The notes under the pieces are model-generated. The model did no database searches. It was given only the letters and a program-made list of their open reading frames with translations, and was not told where the DNA came from. 45,900 nt of DNA from positions 20,001 to 65,900 of the forward strand of contig JAQGDQ010001065.1 of NCBI GenBank assembly GCA_030141605.1, in the 5' to 3' direction. The position numbers were made by a program, and so were the translations under genes. The DNA is from Tubiluchus corallicola. Taxonomy: Eukaryota; Priapulida; Priapulimorpha; Priapulimorphida; Tubiluchidae. Shown one piece after another: positions 1 through 10,677 of the stretch (positions are counted from its first letter, which is position 1; every line of letters starts with the position of its first letter).

Positions 1-349
1 ACTTACCTAAGTCACATTTGAACTTTCCTGTGTCTACATTTGACTTACCTAAGTCACATATGAACTTTCCTGTGTCTACATTTGACTTACCTAAGTCACA
101 TATGAACTTTCCTGTGTCTACATTTGACTTACCTAAGTCACACTTGAACTTTCCTGTGTCTACATTTGACTTACCTAAGTCACATATGAACTTTCCTGTG
201 TCTACATTTGACTTACCTAAGTCACATATGAACTTTCCTGTGTCTACATTTGACTTACCTAAGTCACATATGAACTTTCCTATGTCTACATTTGACTTAC
301 CTAAGTCACATATGAACTTTCCTGTGTCTACATTTGACGTGTAAAACAT
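1..349 (+). mobile_element. Right end of a TA-flanked inverted-repeat element with 42-bp array (copy E0, cut by window edge)
   Basis: About eight tandem 42-bp units run from the window edge to about 338. They end in GTCTACATTTGACGTG followed by TAAAAC, the same right end as in the three other copies in the window (ends at 3093, 38328 and 44164). The array reads as a 14-residue repeat (NFPVSTFDLPKSHM) only because 42 is divisible by three, so I do not call a gene. The element lies beyond the last visible exon of lectin copy A, probably in its third intron. The last bases (ACATA rather than ACCTA) differ from the other copies, so the TA flank is not clean here. Confidence 0.75.
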
Positions 350-484
350 ACAATTGTGACTGGAGTGGTCAACTTTAAAGAAATCAATGTCATCGATCAA
401 GCTTGACAAATTAGGCTTTATCGTAATTTTTTACAGGCTCACAAAGCCTAACAGAAGAAATTGCAGATAAGTTAAGATACCTAC

Positions 485-1466
485 CGTATATTCCGTGTTT
501 GCCTATAAACTGATTTTCGGCAGCGGTTGTTATGGTAGCTAATTCACTACCTGCCATTCTGCACGTCATCACAGCCTGCCACCACGTTAGTTCTGGGGTT
601 GTGTGAAACCAGTAACAATTCCCATTGTAGTATTTTCCACCATTTCCGCAGCACGTTGAGTTTGAGTCAGCCTGATTGTGAATGAAAAACAAGTTTTGTT
701 ACAAAAATGACATACTGCTTAGTTGTCAACTCTCTTTACTGTTACTGTCAGCAAGCAGTTGGTCGCACCGACAGATGCTGTGAGTTGACTTACCGTTTCA
801 GTGTGAATGCCTCGGCGACTTCTGGGTGGAATAGAGAAGTTGCCCTTATTAAGCTGAATGTGCCTATGAATTACGTGGTGACAAAACTCGCTAGTCTGAA
901 TATTAAAGGCAAATGGGTAAAGTGTATTGTTGTACAAATAAGCATAATTTTTTTTGTAAATTCACACCAAAAACAAATTACAGAAAAGCATGAAAAACAT
1001 ATTAAAGTGGAATTTCTCTGTTGCTATCTCCATACATTAAAAGCAAATGGGTAAAGTGTATTGTTTTATAAATAAGCATAATGCTTTTTGTAAATTCACA
1101 CCAAAAACAAATTACAAAAAAGCATGAAAAACATATTAAAAGGGGAATTTCTCTATTGCTATCTCCATACATTAAAAGCAAATGGGTAAAGTGTATTGTT
1201 TTATAAATAAGCATAATGCTTTTTGTAAATTCACACCAAAAACAAATAACAGGAGAGCACGGAAAAACACATTTACAGGGGAATTTCTTTGTTGCTATCT
1301 CCATTAAGTTGTTCTTAATTTATTACGATTACTATATATCAAAACAAATAATCACTGGTATTAAAATTGTTACCTTGTTAGATGCCGTTTCAGTACCTGC
1401 ACTTGAACCATGGAGAGTGACTATCACACACAACAGTAGTTTGCGTATCAGTGAAATCACGTTCAT
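485..1466 (-). CDS. Secreted C-type lectin, copy A (exons 1-3; last exon outside window)
   Basis: Three minus-strand exons are visible: exon 1 1374-1466, exon 2 794-895 and exon 3 485-671, with GT-AG borders identical in place to copy B (93, 102 and 187 bp). Exon 1 encodes a signal peptide (MNVISLIRKLLLCVIVTLHG, then SSA as likely cleavage site). Exon 2 encodes a 34-residue linker with a possible N-glycosylation site (NFS) and a furin-like RSRR. Exon 3 starts a C-type lectin domain: CC, YYNGNCYWFH, WWQAVMTCRMAGSELATI. It ends on the donor G|GTAGGT, phase 1. The exon with the sugar-binding EPN/WND motifs is not in the window; a repeat element (1-349) sits where it would be sought. Against copy B I count 3 changes of 31, 3 of 34 and 9 of 62 residues. 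It may be a working gene or a broken copy; the window cannot tell. Confidence 0.75.
905..1306. repeat. Three copies of a 135-bp repeat in intron 1 of lectin copy A
   Basis: Units start near 905, 1040 and 1175 (AAAGCAAATGGGTAAAGTG) and each carries TTCACACCAAAAACAAAT. Lectin copy B has this segment once (about 7077-7208), so the extra copies arose after the gene duplication, or were lost from B. Confidence 0.85.
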
Positions 1467-1499
1467 TGCTCACATAAAAACTATTTCACGATGAATTTC

Positions 1500-2115
1500 A
1501 AAATCAGTCTTGCGAAACTTTGTCGTACAAGTCTTTCAAATAATACAAATGTCCACAAAAGAAGCTGCAGTAAAATTAATTCATTAAATGCAATAATCGG
1601 ATAAAGCAGAAACATTGAAATTATTGTTCGATCCTTATTTATATTGATGCAAAATAAACAAATAGATAATCATAATAAGAGATCTACTTTTAGACAATTA
1701 TGTTTGGCGTACTGCTTGTTCATTAGAAATTTTAGAGTGAAAATATCCAAAAGGTTATGTCATTCGAACAAAAAGTTCACATTTAAGCAGCCAGAAGAGT
1801 TAGTTTAACTATGCTTTGCTTGCTATTGCCACTTTAGCACTGTTGATGCGGTTGCAGCATGAATTTGAACTTTGCAAATGTAACAATAACACGTTGCAAG
1901 ATAATTAGCAAAATCAAAATGGATGACTGATAAAATTCATTACAATTTACAGCAAAAAGAAATATTTGTAGATTTAGAACTTTTTAAATCTTGTGGATGA
2001 CTTCGCATAATTCTATATGATCTACACGCCAGGCAAAACACGTTTTTAAACTGATTGTTAGTTTTTCTATTGTGAAAATTTTGGAAGGCCATCTTTGAAG
2101 ATTTCGCTTGATTGC
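1500..2115. other. Upstream flank of lectin copy A, no gene seen
   Basis: AT-rich sequence that aligns by eye with 7390-7620 and 8460-8760 upstream of copy B, so it belongs to the same duplicated block. It contains one diverged copy (about 1737-1801) of the 69-bp unit that is amplified at 7630-8455. A TATA-like TATAAATA is present on the minus strand at 1636-1643, about 170 bp upstream of the lectin ATG, but it is not clearly conserved in copy B. Confidence 0.6.
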
Positions 2116-5100
2116 AGGGAATTTGGTGTAGTTTAGTGTGTTTACCTTATTCGAAAGCGTTTGCCTTGTCTACAATAGTTGGTCCATGAGTAGGGAATTT
2201 AGTGCAGTATAGTCTATTTTCTTTATTCAAAAGTGTTTGCCTTGTCGACAATAGTTGGTCCATGAGTAGGGAATTTAGTGTAGTATAGTTTTTACATGTC
2301 AAATGTAGACCTGCGTTAACTCAAATATAGATTTAGGTAATTCAAATGTGTCTTGGTAACTCAAATGTAGACTTAGGTAGTTCAAATGTGTTAACAATGG
2401 TTTTCAAGAAATCTTAAGCGTTTTTGGTAAATCAAATGTAGACACATGTCAAGTCAAATGTGATATTGGTATCTCAAATGTGGATAGGTGGTAAGTTTAA
2501 AGATGCTAAATTTAATCTCCTTTAATCTTAATTTAATAATTGCTTTGAAAATAATAACTTTATAGGTCTACTAATAGTTCACTAATATTCTGCAAACTTT
2601 TCATACCATTGGAACTGTTAGAGAAAACAATACATTCTTAAAATAAACAATGTTTCTTGAGAGAAACTAATTCATTAATGCAGTGCTAATGCATTACTTA
2701 AAAAAACTAATTAGTGATTCACTGTTCATTGGGAAGAGTAAACAACACATTTTTCAAAGTTATGAAAGAGGTGGTGACTATCTTTGGTTTATCTTTTTGT
2801 AATTTGCACTTAAATGAGTTTATTACCTATTTATTCAAAGTAATACATCTACATTTGAGTTACCTAAGTCACATTTGAGTTACCAAAACTCATCCGAAAT
2901 TCCTATGTCTACATTTGACTTATCCAAGTCACATTTGAGTTAGCAAAACACATTCGAAATTCCTATGTCTACATTTGACTTACCTAAGTCACATTTGAGT
3001 TACCAAAACACATTCGAATTACCTATGTCTACATTTGACTTGCCTAAGTCTTATTTGAACTTTCCTGTGTCTACATTTGACGTGTAAAACCTATATAGTC
3101 TATTTTAATTATTCAAAAGTGTTTGCCTTTTCGACAATAATTGGTCCATGAGTAGAGAATTTAGTGTAGTATAGTCTATTTTCTTTATTCGAAAGTGTTT
3201 GCTTTGTCGACAATAGTTAGTCCATGAGTAGAGAATCTAGTGTAGTATAGTGTTTTTTCTTTATTCATAAGTGTTTGCCTTGTCGACAATAGTTGGTCCA
3301 TGAGTAGGGAATTTAGTGTAGTATAGTCTATTTTCTACATTTGAAAGTGTTTGCCTTGTCTACAATAGTTGGTCCATGAGTAGGGAATTTAGTGTAGTAT
3401 AGTCTATTTTCTTTATTCAAAAGTGTTTGCCTTGTCGACAATAATTGGTCCATGAGTAGGGAATTTAGTGTAGTATAGTCTATTTTCTTTATTCGAAAGT
3501 GTTTGCCTTGTCTACAATAGTTGGTCCATGAGTAGGGAATTTAGTGTAGTATAGTCTATTTTCTTTATTCCAAAGTGTTTGCCTTGTCTACAATAGTTGG
3601 TCCATGAGTAGGGAATTTAGTGTAGTATAGTCTATTTTCTTTATTCCAAAGTGTTTGCCTTGTCGACAATAGTTGGTCCATGACTAGGGAATTTAGTGCA
3701 GTATAGTCTATTTTCTTTATTCGAAAGTGTTTGCTTTGTCGACAATAGTTGGTCCATGAGTAGGGAATTTAGTGCAGTATAGTCTATTTTTTTTATTTGA
3801 AAGTGTCTGCCTTGTCTACAATAGTTGGTCCATGAGTAGGGAATTTAGTGCAGTATAGTCTATTTTTTTTATTTGAAAGTGTCTGCCTTGTCTACAATAG
3901 TTGGTCCATGAGTAGGGAATTTAGTGCAGTATAGTCTATTTTTTTTATTTGAAAGTGTCTGCTTTGTCGACAATAGTTGGTCCATGAGTAGGGAATTTAG
4001 TGCAGTATAGTCTATTTTCTTTATTCGAAAGTGTTTGCCTTGTCTACAATAGTTGGTCCATGAGTAGGGAATTTAGTGTAGTATAGTCTATTTTCTTTAT
4101 TCCAAAGTGTTTGCCTTGTCTACAATAGTTGGTCCATGAGTAGGGAATTTAGTGTAGTATAGTCTATTTTCTTTATTCCAAAGTGTTTGCCTTGTCGACA
4201 ATAGTTGGTCCATGACTAGGGAATTTAGTGCAGTATAGTCTATTTTCTTTATTCGAAAGTGTTTGCTTTGTCGACAATAGTTGGTCCATGAGTAGGGAAT
4301 TTAGTGCAAACAAGAAAGTGTTTGCCTTGTCTACAATAGTTGGTCCATGAGAAAAAGTATAGTCTATTTTCTTTATTCCAAAGTGTTTGCCTTGTCGACA
4401 ATAGTTGGTCCATGAGTAGGGAATTTAGTGCAGTATAGTCTATTTTTTTTATTCGAAAGTGTCTGCCTTGTCTACAATAGTTGGTCCATGAGTAGGGAAT
4501 TTAGTGCAGTATAGTCTATTTTTTTTATTTGAAAGTGTCTGCCTTGTCTACAATAGTTGGTCCATGAGTAGGGAATTTAGTGCAGTATAGTCTATTTTTT
4601 TTATTTGAAAGTGTCTGCCTTGTCTACAATAGTTGGTCCATGAGTAGGGAATTTAGTGCAGTATAGTCTATTTTTTTTATTTGAAAGTGTCTGCTTTGTC
4701 GACAATAGTTGGTCCATGAGTAGGGAATTTAGTGCAGTATAGTCTATTTTTTTTATTTGAAAGTGTCTGCCTTGTCTACAATAGTTGGTCCATGAGTAGG
4801 GAATTTAGTGTAGTATAGTCTATTTTCTTTATTCGGAAGTGTTTGCCTTGTCGACAATAGTTGGTCCATGAGTAGGGAATTTAGTGCAGTATAGTCTATT
4901 TTTTTTATTCGAAAGTGTCTGCCTTGTCTACAATAGTTGATCCATGAGTAGGGAATTTAGTGTAGTATAGTCTATTTTCTTTATTCGAAAGTGTTTGCTT
5001 TGTCGACAATAGTTGGTCCATGAGTAGAGAATTTAGTGTAGTATAGTCTATTTTTTTTATTTGAAAGTGTTTGCCTTGTCTACAATAGTTGGTCCATGAG

Positions 5101-5594
5101 TAGGGAATTTAGTGTAGTATAGTCTATTTTCTTTATTCATAAGTGTTTGCCTTGTCTACAATAGTTGGTCCATGAGTAGGGAATTTAGTGCAGTATAGTG
5201 TATTTTCTTTATTCGAAAGTGTTTGCCTTGTCGACAATAGTTAGTCCATGAGTAGGGAATTTAGTGTAGTATAGTCTATTTTCTTTATTCTAAAGTGTTT
5301 GCTTTGTCGACAATAGTTAGTCCATGAGTAGAGAATTTAGTGTAGTATAGTCCATTTTCTTTATTCGAAAGTGTTTGCCTTGTCGACAATAGTTAGTCCA
5401 TGAGTAGGGAATTTAGTGTAGTATAGTCTATTTTCTTTATTCGAAAGTGTTTGCTTTGTCGACAATAGTTAGTCCATGAGTAGAGAATTTAGTGTAGTAT
5501 AGTGTTTTTTCTTTATTCATAAGTGTTTGCCTTGTCGACAATAGTTGGTCCATGAGTAGGGAATTTCGTGTAGTATTGTGTATTTTCTTCATTT
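2116..5594. repeat. 76-bp minisatellite, about 35 units, interrupted by element E1
   Basis: The unit carries ACAATAGTTGGTCCATGAG, GGGAATTTAGTG and TCTATTTTCTTTATTC. Spacing between identical points is 76 bp (for example 3511 to 3587). Variants alternate GTCGACA/GTCTACA and CAGTATAG/TAGTATAG in runs, which suggests multi-unit amplification. One junction at about 4306-4360 is rearranged. The element at 2286-3093 splits one unit. On the minus strand most units carry AATAAA. No coding capacity is claimed. Confidence 0.95.
2286..3093 (+). mobile_element. TA-flanked inverted-repeat element, copy E1 (808 bp)
   Basis: The left end is TAGTTTTTACATGTC followed by AAATGTAGAC. The right end is GTCTACATTTGACGTG followed by TAAAACCTA. 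These are imperfect inverted repeats of about 25 bp. The flanks are TA at 2284-2285 and TA at 3094-3095. Joining the flanks restores a normal 76-bp minisatellite unit, so this is an insertion with a TA target duplication, as in Tc1/mariner-type elements. The interior shares the AT-rich middle of E2 and E3 but has three 60-bp modules (phase points 2877, 2937, 2997) and only one 42-bp-type unit. No transposase frame is present, so it is non-autonomous. Confidence 0.8.
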
Positions 5595-5938
5595 TGCCTT
5601 TTTAAAACTTTGACGATGATAATCCAAGAATTAAACATAAGCATTCAGTGTTAGGTCATAAAGAAAACATGAACTCTTCAAGGCAAATGTGTCAGGTGCA
5701 AGCTAAACTATATGTGAAATGATGAATTCTAGACAATAAAAGATAAATCATGAACATATATAAGAACATATAAATGAGCACATATATGAACATATATATG
5801 TACATAAAATGATTAGCATTTAACAAGTATATAGCTCTTAAACATTCGGTAATTTCCTACATGGATATCTAGTCCAATCTGCGTTATTATATGATCATAA
5901 ACTCGATGCTGAGTGCCCGTTGAACAAAAAGTTAAAAA
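5595..5938. other. AT-rich 3' flank of lectin copy B
   Basis: Low-complexity AT sequence with ATATATGAACATATA-type runs. It lies downstream of the stop codon of lectin copy B (read on the minus strand). I see no canonical AATAAA before the 76-bp array begins. Confidence 0.5.
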
Positions 5939-7368
5939 CTAGGCAGTAGGAGATTTACAAATAAATTCAAACGTTTTCGAACAGACGTGGTCATTCCATG
6001 TGCTAAATTGGTGGAAATTAATTTGTAAACAGTGTTCATTCCCGTTTTGGTTGTTTGGTTCATTTGTAAGATGGCTTCTGTTCCATTTCGTGTACAAGAT
6101 GGCCTGGCCATTAGAAAACCAGACCCATCTGCCTTGTTTATGTTGATCTGTCCCACCAATCCAGAATGTACATCTCGCACCGTTATCTACAGAAAGAATA
6201 ATAATTAAGAAGACTATCAGTATACAGCGAAACAATTTTGTTTTAGGTGATTAATTGAGAACATAATAAAATTTCCAGACTGTTTCAACAAATTGATGTC
6301 AGTCAACGGTGATGTGAAGTGGCTTATATGGACACGAGTTATCGGTGGGTCCTATGAGTACGTAAAAGCCTTTTAATGAGTTGTAACTACCATATCAATA
6401 ATAAGAGAGGAGCCATTCGGAATGAAAAAGAGAGATGGGTAGCACTAGAATACTGGCCTTGATCGAGTGCTAAGAGTAGCTTTTCTTTCACAATTGAAAG
6501 GCTTTGTCTGATAAGTATTGTGACTGACGAATTGACCCACTTCAAAAAAATCAATGTCGTGAAATAAGTTTGATAAATAATGTTCATCTGAGTCGTAATT
6601 TTTACAGGCTCATAAAGCATAACAGAAGAAATTGCAGATAAGTTAAAATACCTACCGTGTCTTGCATGTTTGGTTATAAACTGATTTTCGGCATCTGTTG
6701 TTATGGTAGCTAATTCACTACCTGCCATTCTGCACGTCATCACAGCTTGCCACCACGTTACTTTTGCGGTTGTGTGAAACCAGTAACAATTCCCATTGTA
6801 GTATTTTCCACCATTTCTGCAGCACGTTGAGTTTGAGTCAGCCTGATTATGGACGGAAAACAAGTTTTGTTACATAAATGACATACTACTTAGTTGTCAA
6901 CTCTCTTTACTGTTACTGTCAGCAAGCAGTTGGTCGCTCCGACAGATGCTGTGAGTTGACTTACCGTTTCAGTGTGAATGCCTCGGCGACTTCTGGGTGG
7001 AATAGTGAAGTTGCCCTTATTAAGCTGAATGCGCCTATGAGTTACGTGGTGACAAAACTCGCTAGTCTGAATATTAAAGGCAAATGGGTAAAGTGTATTG
7101 TTTTATAAATAAGCATAATGCTTTTTGTAAATTCACACCAAAAACAAATAACAGGAAAGCATGAAAAACCATATTTACAGTGGAATTTCTCTGTTGCTAT
7201 CTCCATTAAGTTGTTCTTAATTTATTACCAATACTAAATATTAAAACAAATAATCACTGGTATTAAAATTGTTACCTTGTTAGATCTCGTTTCAGTTACT
7301 GCACTTGAACCATGGAGAGTAACTATCACACACAACAGTAGTTTGCCTATCAGTGAAATCACGTTCAT
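5939..7368 (-). CDS. Secreted C-type lectin with EPN/WND sugar-binding motifs, copy B (four exons, 209 aa)
   Basis: The exons, read on the minus strand, are 7276-7368, 6965-7066, 6656-6842 and 5939-6186. All junctions are GT-AG and the joined frame is 630 bp including TAG. Residues 1-23 look like a signal peptide ending SSA. Exon 2 adds a linker with the sequon NFT and the dibasic site RSRR, a possible furin site. Residues from about 66 on form one C-type lectin domain in the long form: CC...YYNGNCYW, AVMTC...GSELATI, then FWIGG, EPN, GNEHC, WND, VC and FICK. EPN with the following E and WND is the calcium-site-2 set known for mannose-type sugar binding. The extra early cysteines are typical of long-form domains. 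The protein is probably secreted; recognition of microbes or self glycans is an inference from the family. A TATAAAT lies at about 7563-7569 on the minus strand, but it is weak evidence. Confidence 0.88.
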
Positions 7369-7629
7369 TGCTCACATAAACACTATTTCACGATGAATTT
7401 CAAAATCAGTCTTACAAAACTTTGTCGTACAAGTCTTGCAAAGAATGCAAATGTCCACAAAACAGGCTGCAGTGAAATATGCCAATTATACACAGACATC
7501 TTACAAAATGGAAACATTAAAATTAGTGTGCAACCTAATTTATGATGGTCAAAACTAAACAAATTTATATTTGTAATACGTAATGAGCGATCCACTTCTA
7601 GACAAATTACGGTGCCACTTACTCAAACT

Positions 7630-8455
7630 AAAATTTTGAAAGTAAAAACTCAAAAAGTTATGGCATTTGAACAAAGAAGCTTACATTTAAACAGTCAGAA
7701 GATTCTGAAAGTAAAGAGCCAAAAAGTTATGCCAATTGAACAAAGAAGCTTACATTTAAACAGTCAGAAGATTCTGAAAGTAAAGAGTCAAAAAGTTATG
7801 CCATTTGAACAAAGAAGCTTACATTTAAACAGTCAGAAGATTCTGAAAGTAAAGACCCAAAAAGTTATGCCATTTGAACAAAGAAGCTTACATTTAAACA
7901 ATCAGAAGATTCTGAAAGTAAAGACCCAAAAAGTTATGCCATTTGAACAAAGAAGCTTGCATTTAAACAGTCAGAAGATTCTGAAAGTAAAGACCCAAAA
8001 AGTTATGCCATTTGAACAAAGAAGCTTACATTTAAACAGTCAGAAGATTCTGAAAGTAAAGACCCAAAAAGTTGTGCCATTTGAACAAAGAAGCTTGCAT
8101 TTAAACAGTCAGAAGATTCTGAAAGTAAAGACCCAAAAAGTTATGCCATTTGAACAAAGAAGCTTACATTTAAACAGTCAGAAGATTCTGAAAGTAAAGA
8201 CCCAAAAAGTTATGCCATTTGAACAAAGAAGCTTACATTTAAACAGTCAGAAGATTCTGAAAGTAAAAACCCAAAAAGTTATGCCATTTGAACAAAGAAA
8301 CTTACATTTAAACAGTCAGAAGATTCTGAAAGTAAAGAGCCAAAAAGTTCTGCCATTTGAACAAAGAAACTTACATTTAGGCGGTCAGAACATTCTGAAA
8401 GTAAAGACCCAAAAAGTTGTGCCAAAGAAACTTACATTTAAACAGTCAGAAGGGT
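7630..8455. repeat. 69-bp minisatellite upstream of lectin copy B, about 12 units
   Basis: The unit contains TTCTGAAAGTAAAGACCC, AAAAAGTTATGCCATTTG, AACAAAGAAGC and AACAGTCAGAAG. Since 69 is 23 codons, the plus strand stays open for 283 residues (7612-8463, repeat ILKVKTQKVMPFEQRSLHLN). The single diverged unit at 1737-1801 by copy A indicates a local expansion of flanking DNA, so I do not annotate the frame as a gene. Confidence 0.92.
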
Positions 8456-8463
8456 TAGTTTAA

Positions 8464-9256
8464 CGATGCTTTTGCCTGTTATTTCCACTTTTGCACACGC
8501 TTTTTGACACAGTCACACTGCAGTGTGGAAAATATACTTTGCAAATCAATAATGACTCATCAATAACTAGCTAATGAATGGCGTTAAAATTAACACGTAG
8601 TGATACTCATTAATATCTGTTGCAAAAAGTAGTAATTAGAACTTTACAGTGCTCGAAAACTCCCTAACGAGTGCACATAATTCTAAATTGTCTACAAGTG
8701 ATTGTTAGGTCTTCCATTATGAAGATATGGAAACCTTTATTTAAAGTTTTCTATTGATATTCAAAAGTTTTTACATTGTTGAGAGTAGTGGGTGCATCGC
8801 TTGAGTATCAAGCTGCTATGTGCATTTGGCTTCACTTTAGAGTCAAAACAGATTAACTTTGCATATGGAAGGTCTAGCTAAGACCTGTAAACTATGTATT
8901 TTCTTTCAACAGGTTAAGTAATAGGCAACAAGGCCAGTCAAGACAAATTTTTGTCCACATGTGACTGCTGTGATGATGCTGGCCTACACCTCTCCGGAGT
9001 ACCATTTAGCTGTGTATAAAAAACTTTGATACAATTCAATTAAAGCTGCTGGTTGATTCTAACAAAAGCCTCACCTCATATGAAACAACTGTTGTGCTTA
9101 CAATAAATAGTGATGATCAGTACAATTATAAGTATGGTATTACAAGTTAAACAGGTTGCGGTTACAGACATTTATAACAGGGAAAATTGCTGACATGCGT
9201 GTTTTGAATGCTTTATTCTCTGTGTTTCTGTAGCCAGAGTCCAAAACATGCTACTG
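8464..9256. other. No gene seen
   Basis: AT-rich single-copy sequence. The first part (to about 8760) matches the upstream flank of lectin copy A, marking the end of the duplicated block. The rest shows no frame, RNA or repeat I can support. Confidence 0.5.
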
Positions 9257-9370
9257 AAGTTTGTTGTTTTTATAGTATATATATTTAATTACATATATAC
9301 TTTATATATATACATAAAGTATATATATATATACGTATATATATTTATATTATAAAAGTAACAAACTTAA
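9257..9370. repeat. Small AT-rich foldback
   Basis: The left arm AAGTTTGTTGTTTTTATAG and the right arm with ATAAAAGTAACAAACTTA pair imperfectly around a (TA)-rich loop. It is the first of three foldbacks in 0.8 kb. Confidence 0.6.
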
Positions 9371-9498
9371 GGAGTTTACAAAAAGAATATATATATATAT
9401 ATTCTGACACCACTGAACTGCTGGAGGCATCTTGCCACCCGGGGGTGATTCGGGCCTGCAGGTACGGAAGCGGAGTAGCCTAATAATGATTTCTACTT

Positions 9499-9587
9499 AA
9501 CCACAGTTAAACAAAGCTGAATACATATATTATATTGTATATATTATAATTTTATATATATATATAAAATTATATATACATATATAT

Positions 9588-9638
<51 letters not shown>

Positions 9639-9694
9639 TAAAATTATAATATATACAATATAATATATGTATTCAGCTTTGTTTAACTGTGGTT
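9499..9694. repeat. Perfect 55-bp inverted repeat around AT loop
   Basis: Arms 9499-9553 and 9640-9694 are exact reverse complements. The unique outer part is AACCACAGTTAAACAAAGC and the arms continue as AT-rich DNA into an 86-bp (TA)-rich loop. It resembles a foldback or MITE. No clear target duplication can be called in (TA)n flanks. Confidence 0.85.
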
Positions 9695-9703
9695 ATATAT
9701 ATA

Positions 9704-9737
9704 TTTGTTTGAAAATTTTGTCGTCGTCATTGTTGTT

Positions 9738-9768
<31 letters not shown>

Positions 9769-10053
9769 ACTATATATATATATGCATATATAGTTTTGTG
9801 GCAATAACAAGCAAAAACAACTTTAAACCAACTCTTCTGACTGTTTAAATGTATTATATTATATATGTATGTATATATATATTAAAACAGTCAGAAGAGT
9901 TGGTTTAAAGTTGTTTTTGCTTGTTATTGCCACAAAACTATATATACATATATATATAGTTATATTGCTATATATATATATATATATATATATATCAACT
10001 ATTATAGTTGCTATATATATATATCAGCAACAACGATGACGACAAAATTTTCA

Positions 10054-10059
<6 letters not shown>
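9704..10059. repeat. Nested foldback with two arm pairs
   Basis: The outer arms 9704-9735 and 10028-10059 (TTTGTTTGAAAATTTTG...) pair with two mismatches. The inner arms 9794-9846 and 9885-9937 pair exactly over 53 bp. (TA)n tracts of different length separate the pairs. The inner arm contains CAGTCAGAAGAGTTGGTTTA, nearly the sequence that follows the 69-bp units beside both lectin genes (about 1786 and 8445). Confidence 0.85.
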
Positions 10060-10097
<38 letters not shown>

Positions 10098-10677
10098 CTG
10101 CCCCTGCCCTGCACCCATTTATATATACATATAAAAATATACAAAAATTAATAGTTAAAGAACAATATAAAATTTAAAGACTAACCATAAAGACTAGCCT
10201 TCTATTATTACGGACAGATTGGATTGCATGTTGTTGATCACTTCAAATGGATAACCTAAAATTTATATCACATATTCATTAATCAAATTCAAAATTATGT
10301 TCACGTAACCGAAGTTGTAATCAACTCTTTTCCACGAAACTAATAATTAGCTTTGTCATTCGTTAATGGCTTGTCACCGTCGTTGCCGTCAAAGAGAGTG
10401 CCTCTTTTATGAAGTTGCCCCTCCTTTTAAATATAGTTCTGGCACCAATTATCTGTTTCTCAGTTATTGTAATTTACTTTTTGCTGCTTTCTGTCTTATT
10501 TGATAAAGCGTTTTAATGCTTAATAACCGAGTGTCATGCTTTTTCATTTTTGCCGTAATGTTATTTTCAAGAAGCATTCTCACGCAGTCGCATTATACTG
10601 TCTCCAATTAATTATTATGCTACTTTAATACACCTCTATGTAAATTAAACATCCGCTGTGGTCGTTTCTTCTCTTTT
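10060..10677. other. No gene seen
   Basis: A (TA)n run followed by ordinary AT-rich DNA. No open frame or RNA gene that I can support. Confidence 0.5.

Noticed and set aside
1-344. CRISPR-like regular repeats
   Set aside because: Units are contiguous with no unique spacers, and the DNA is eukaryotic; it is a minisatellite within an element.
6878-7108. Plus-strand frame MTYYLVVNSLYCYCQQ
   Set aside because: It is the antisense of lectin exon 2 and intron 2, which have proper splice sites on the minus strand.
7612-8463. 283-residue frame with a 23-residue repeat as a gene
   Set aside because: It is open only because 69 is divisible by three; the single ancestral unit near lectin A is plain flanking DNA.
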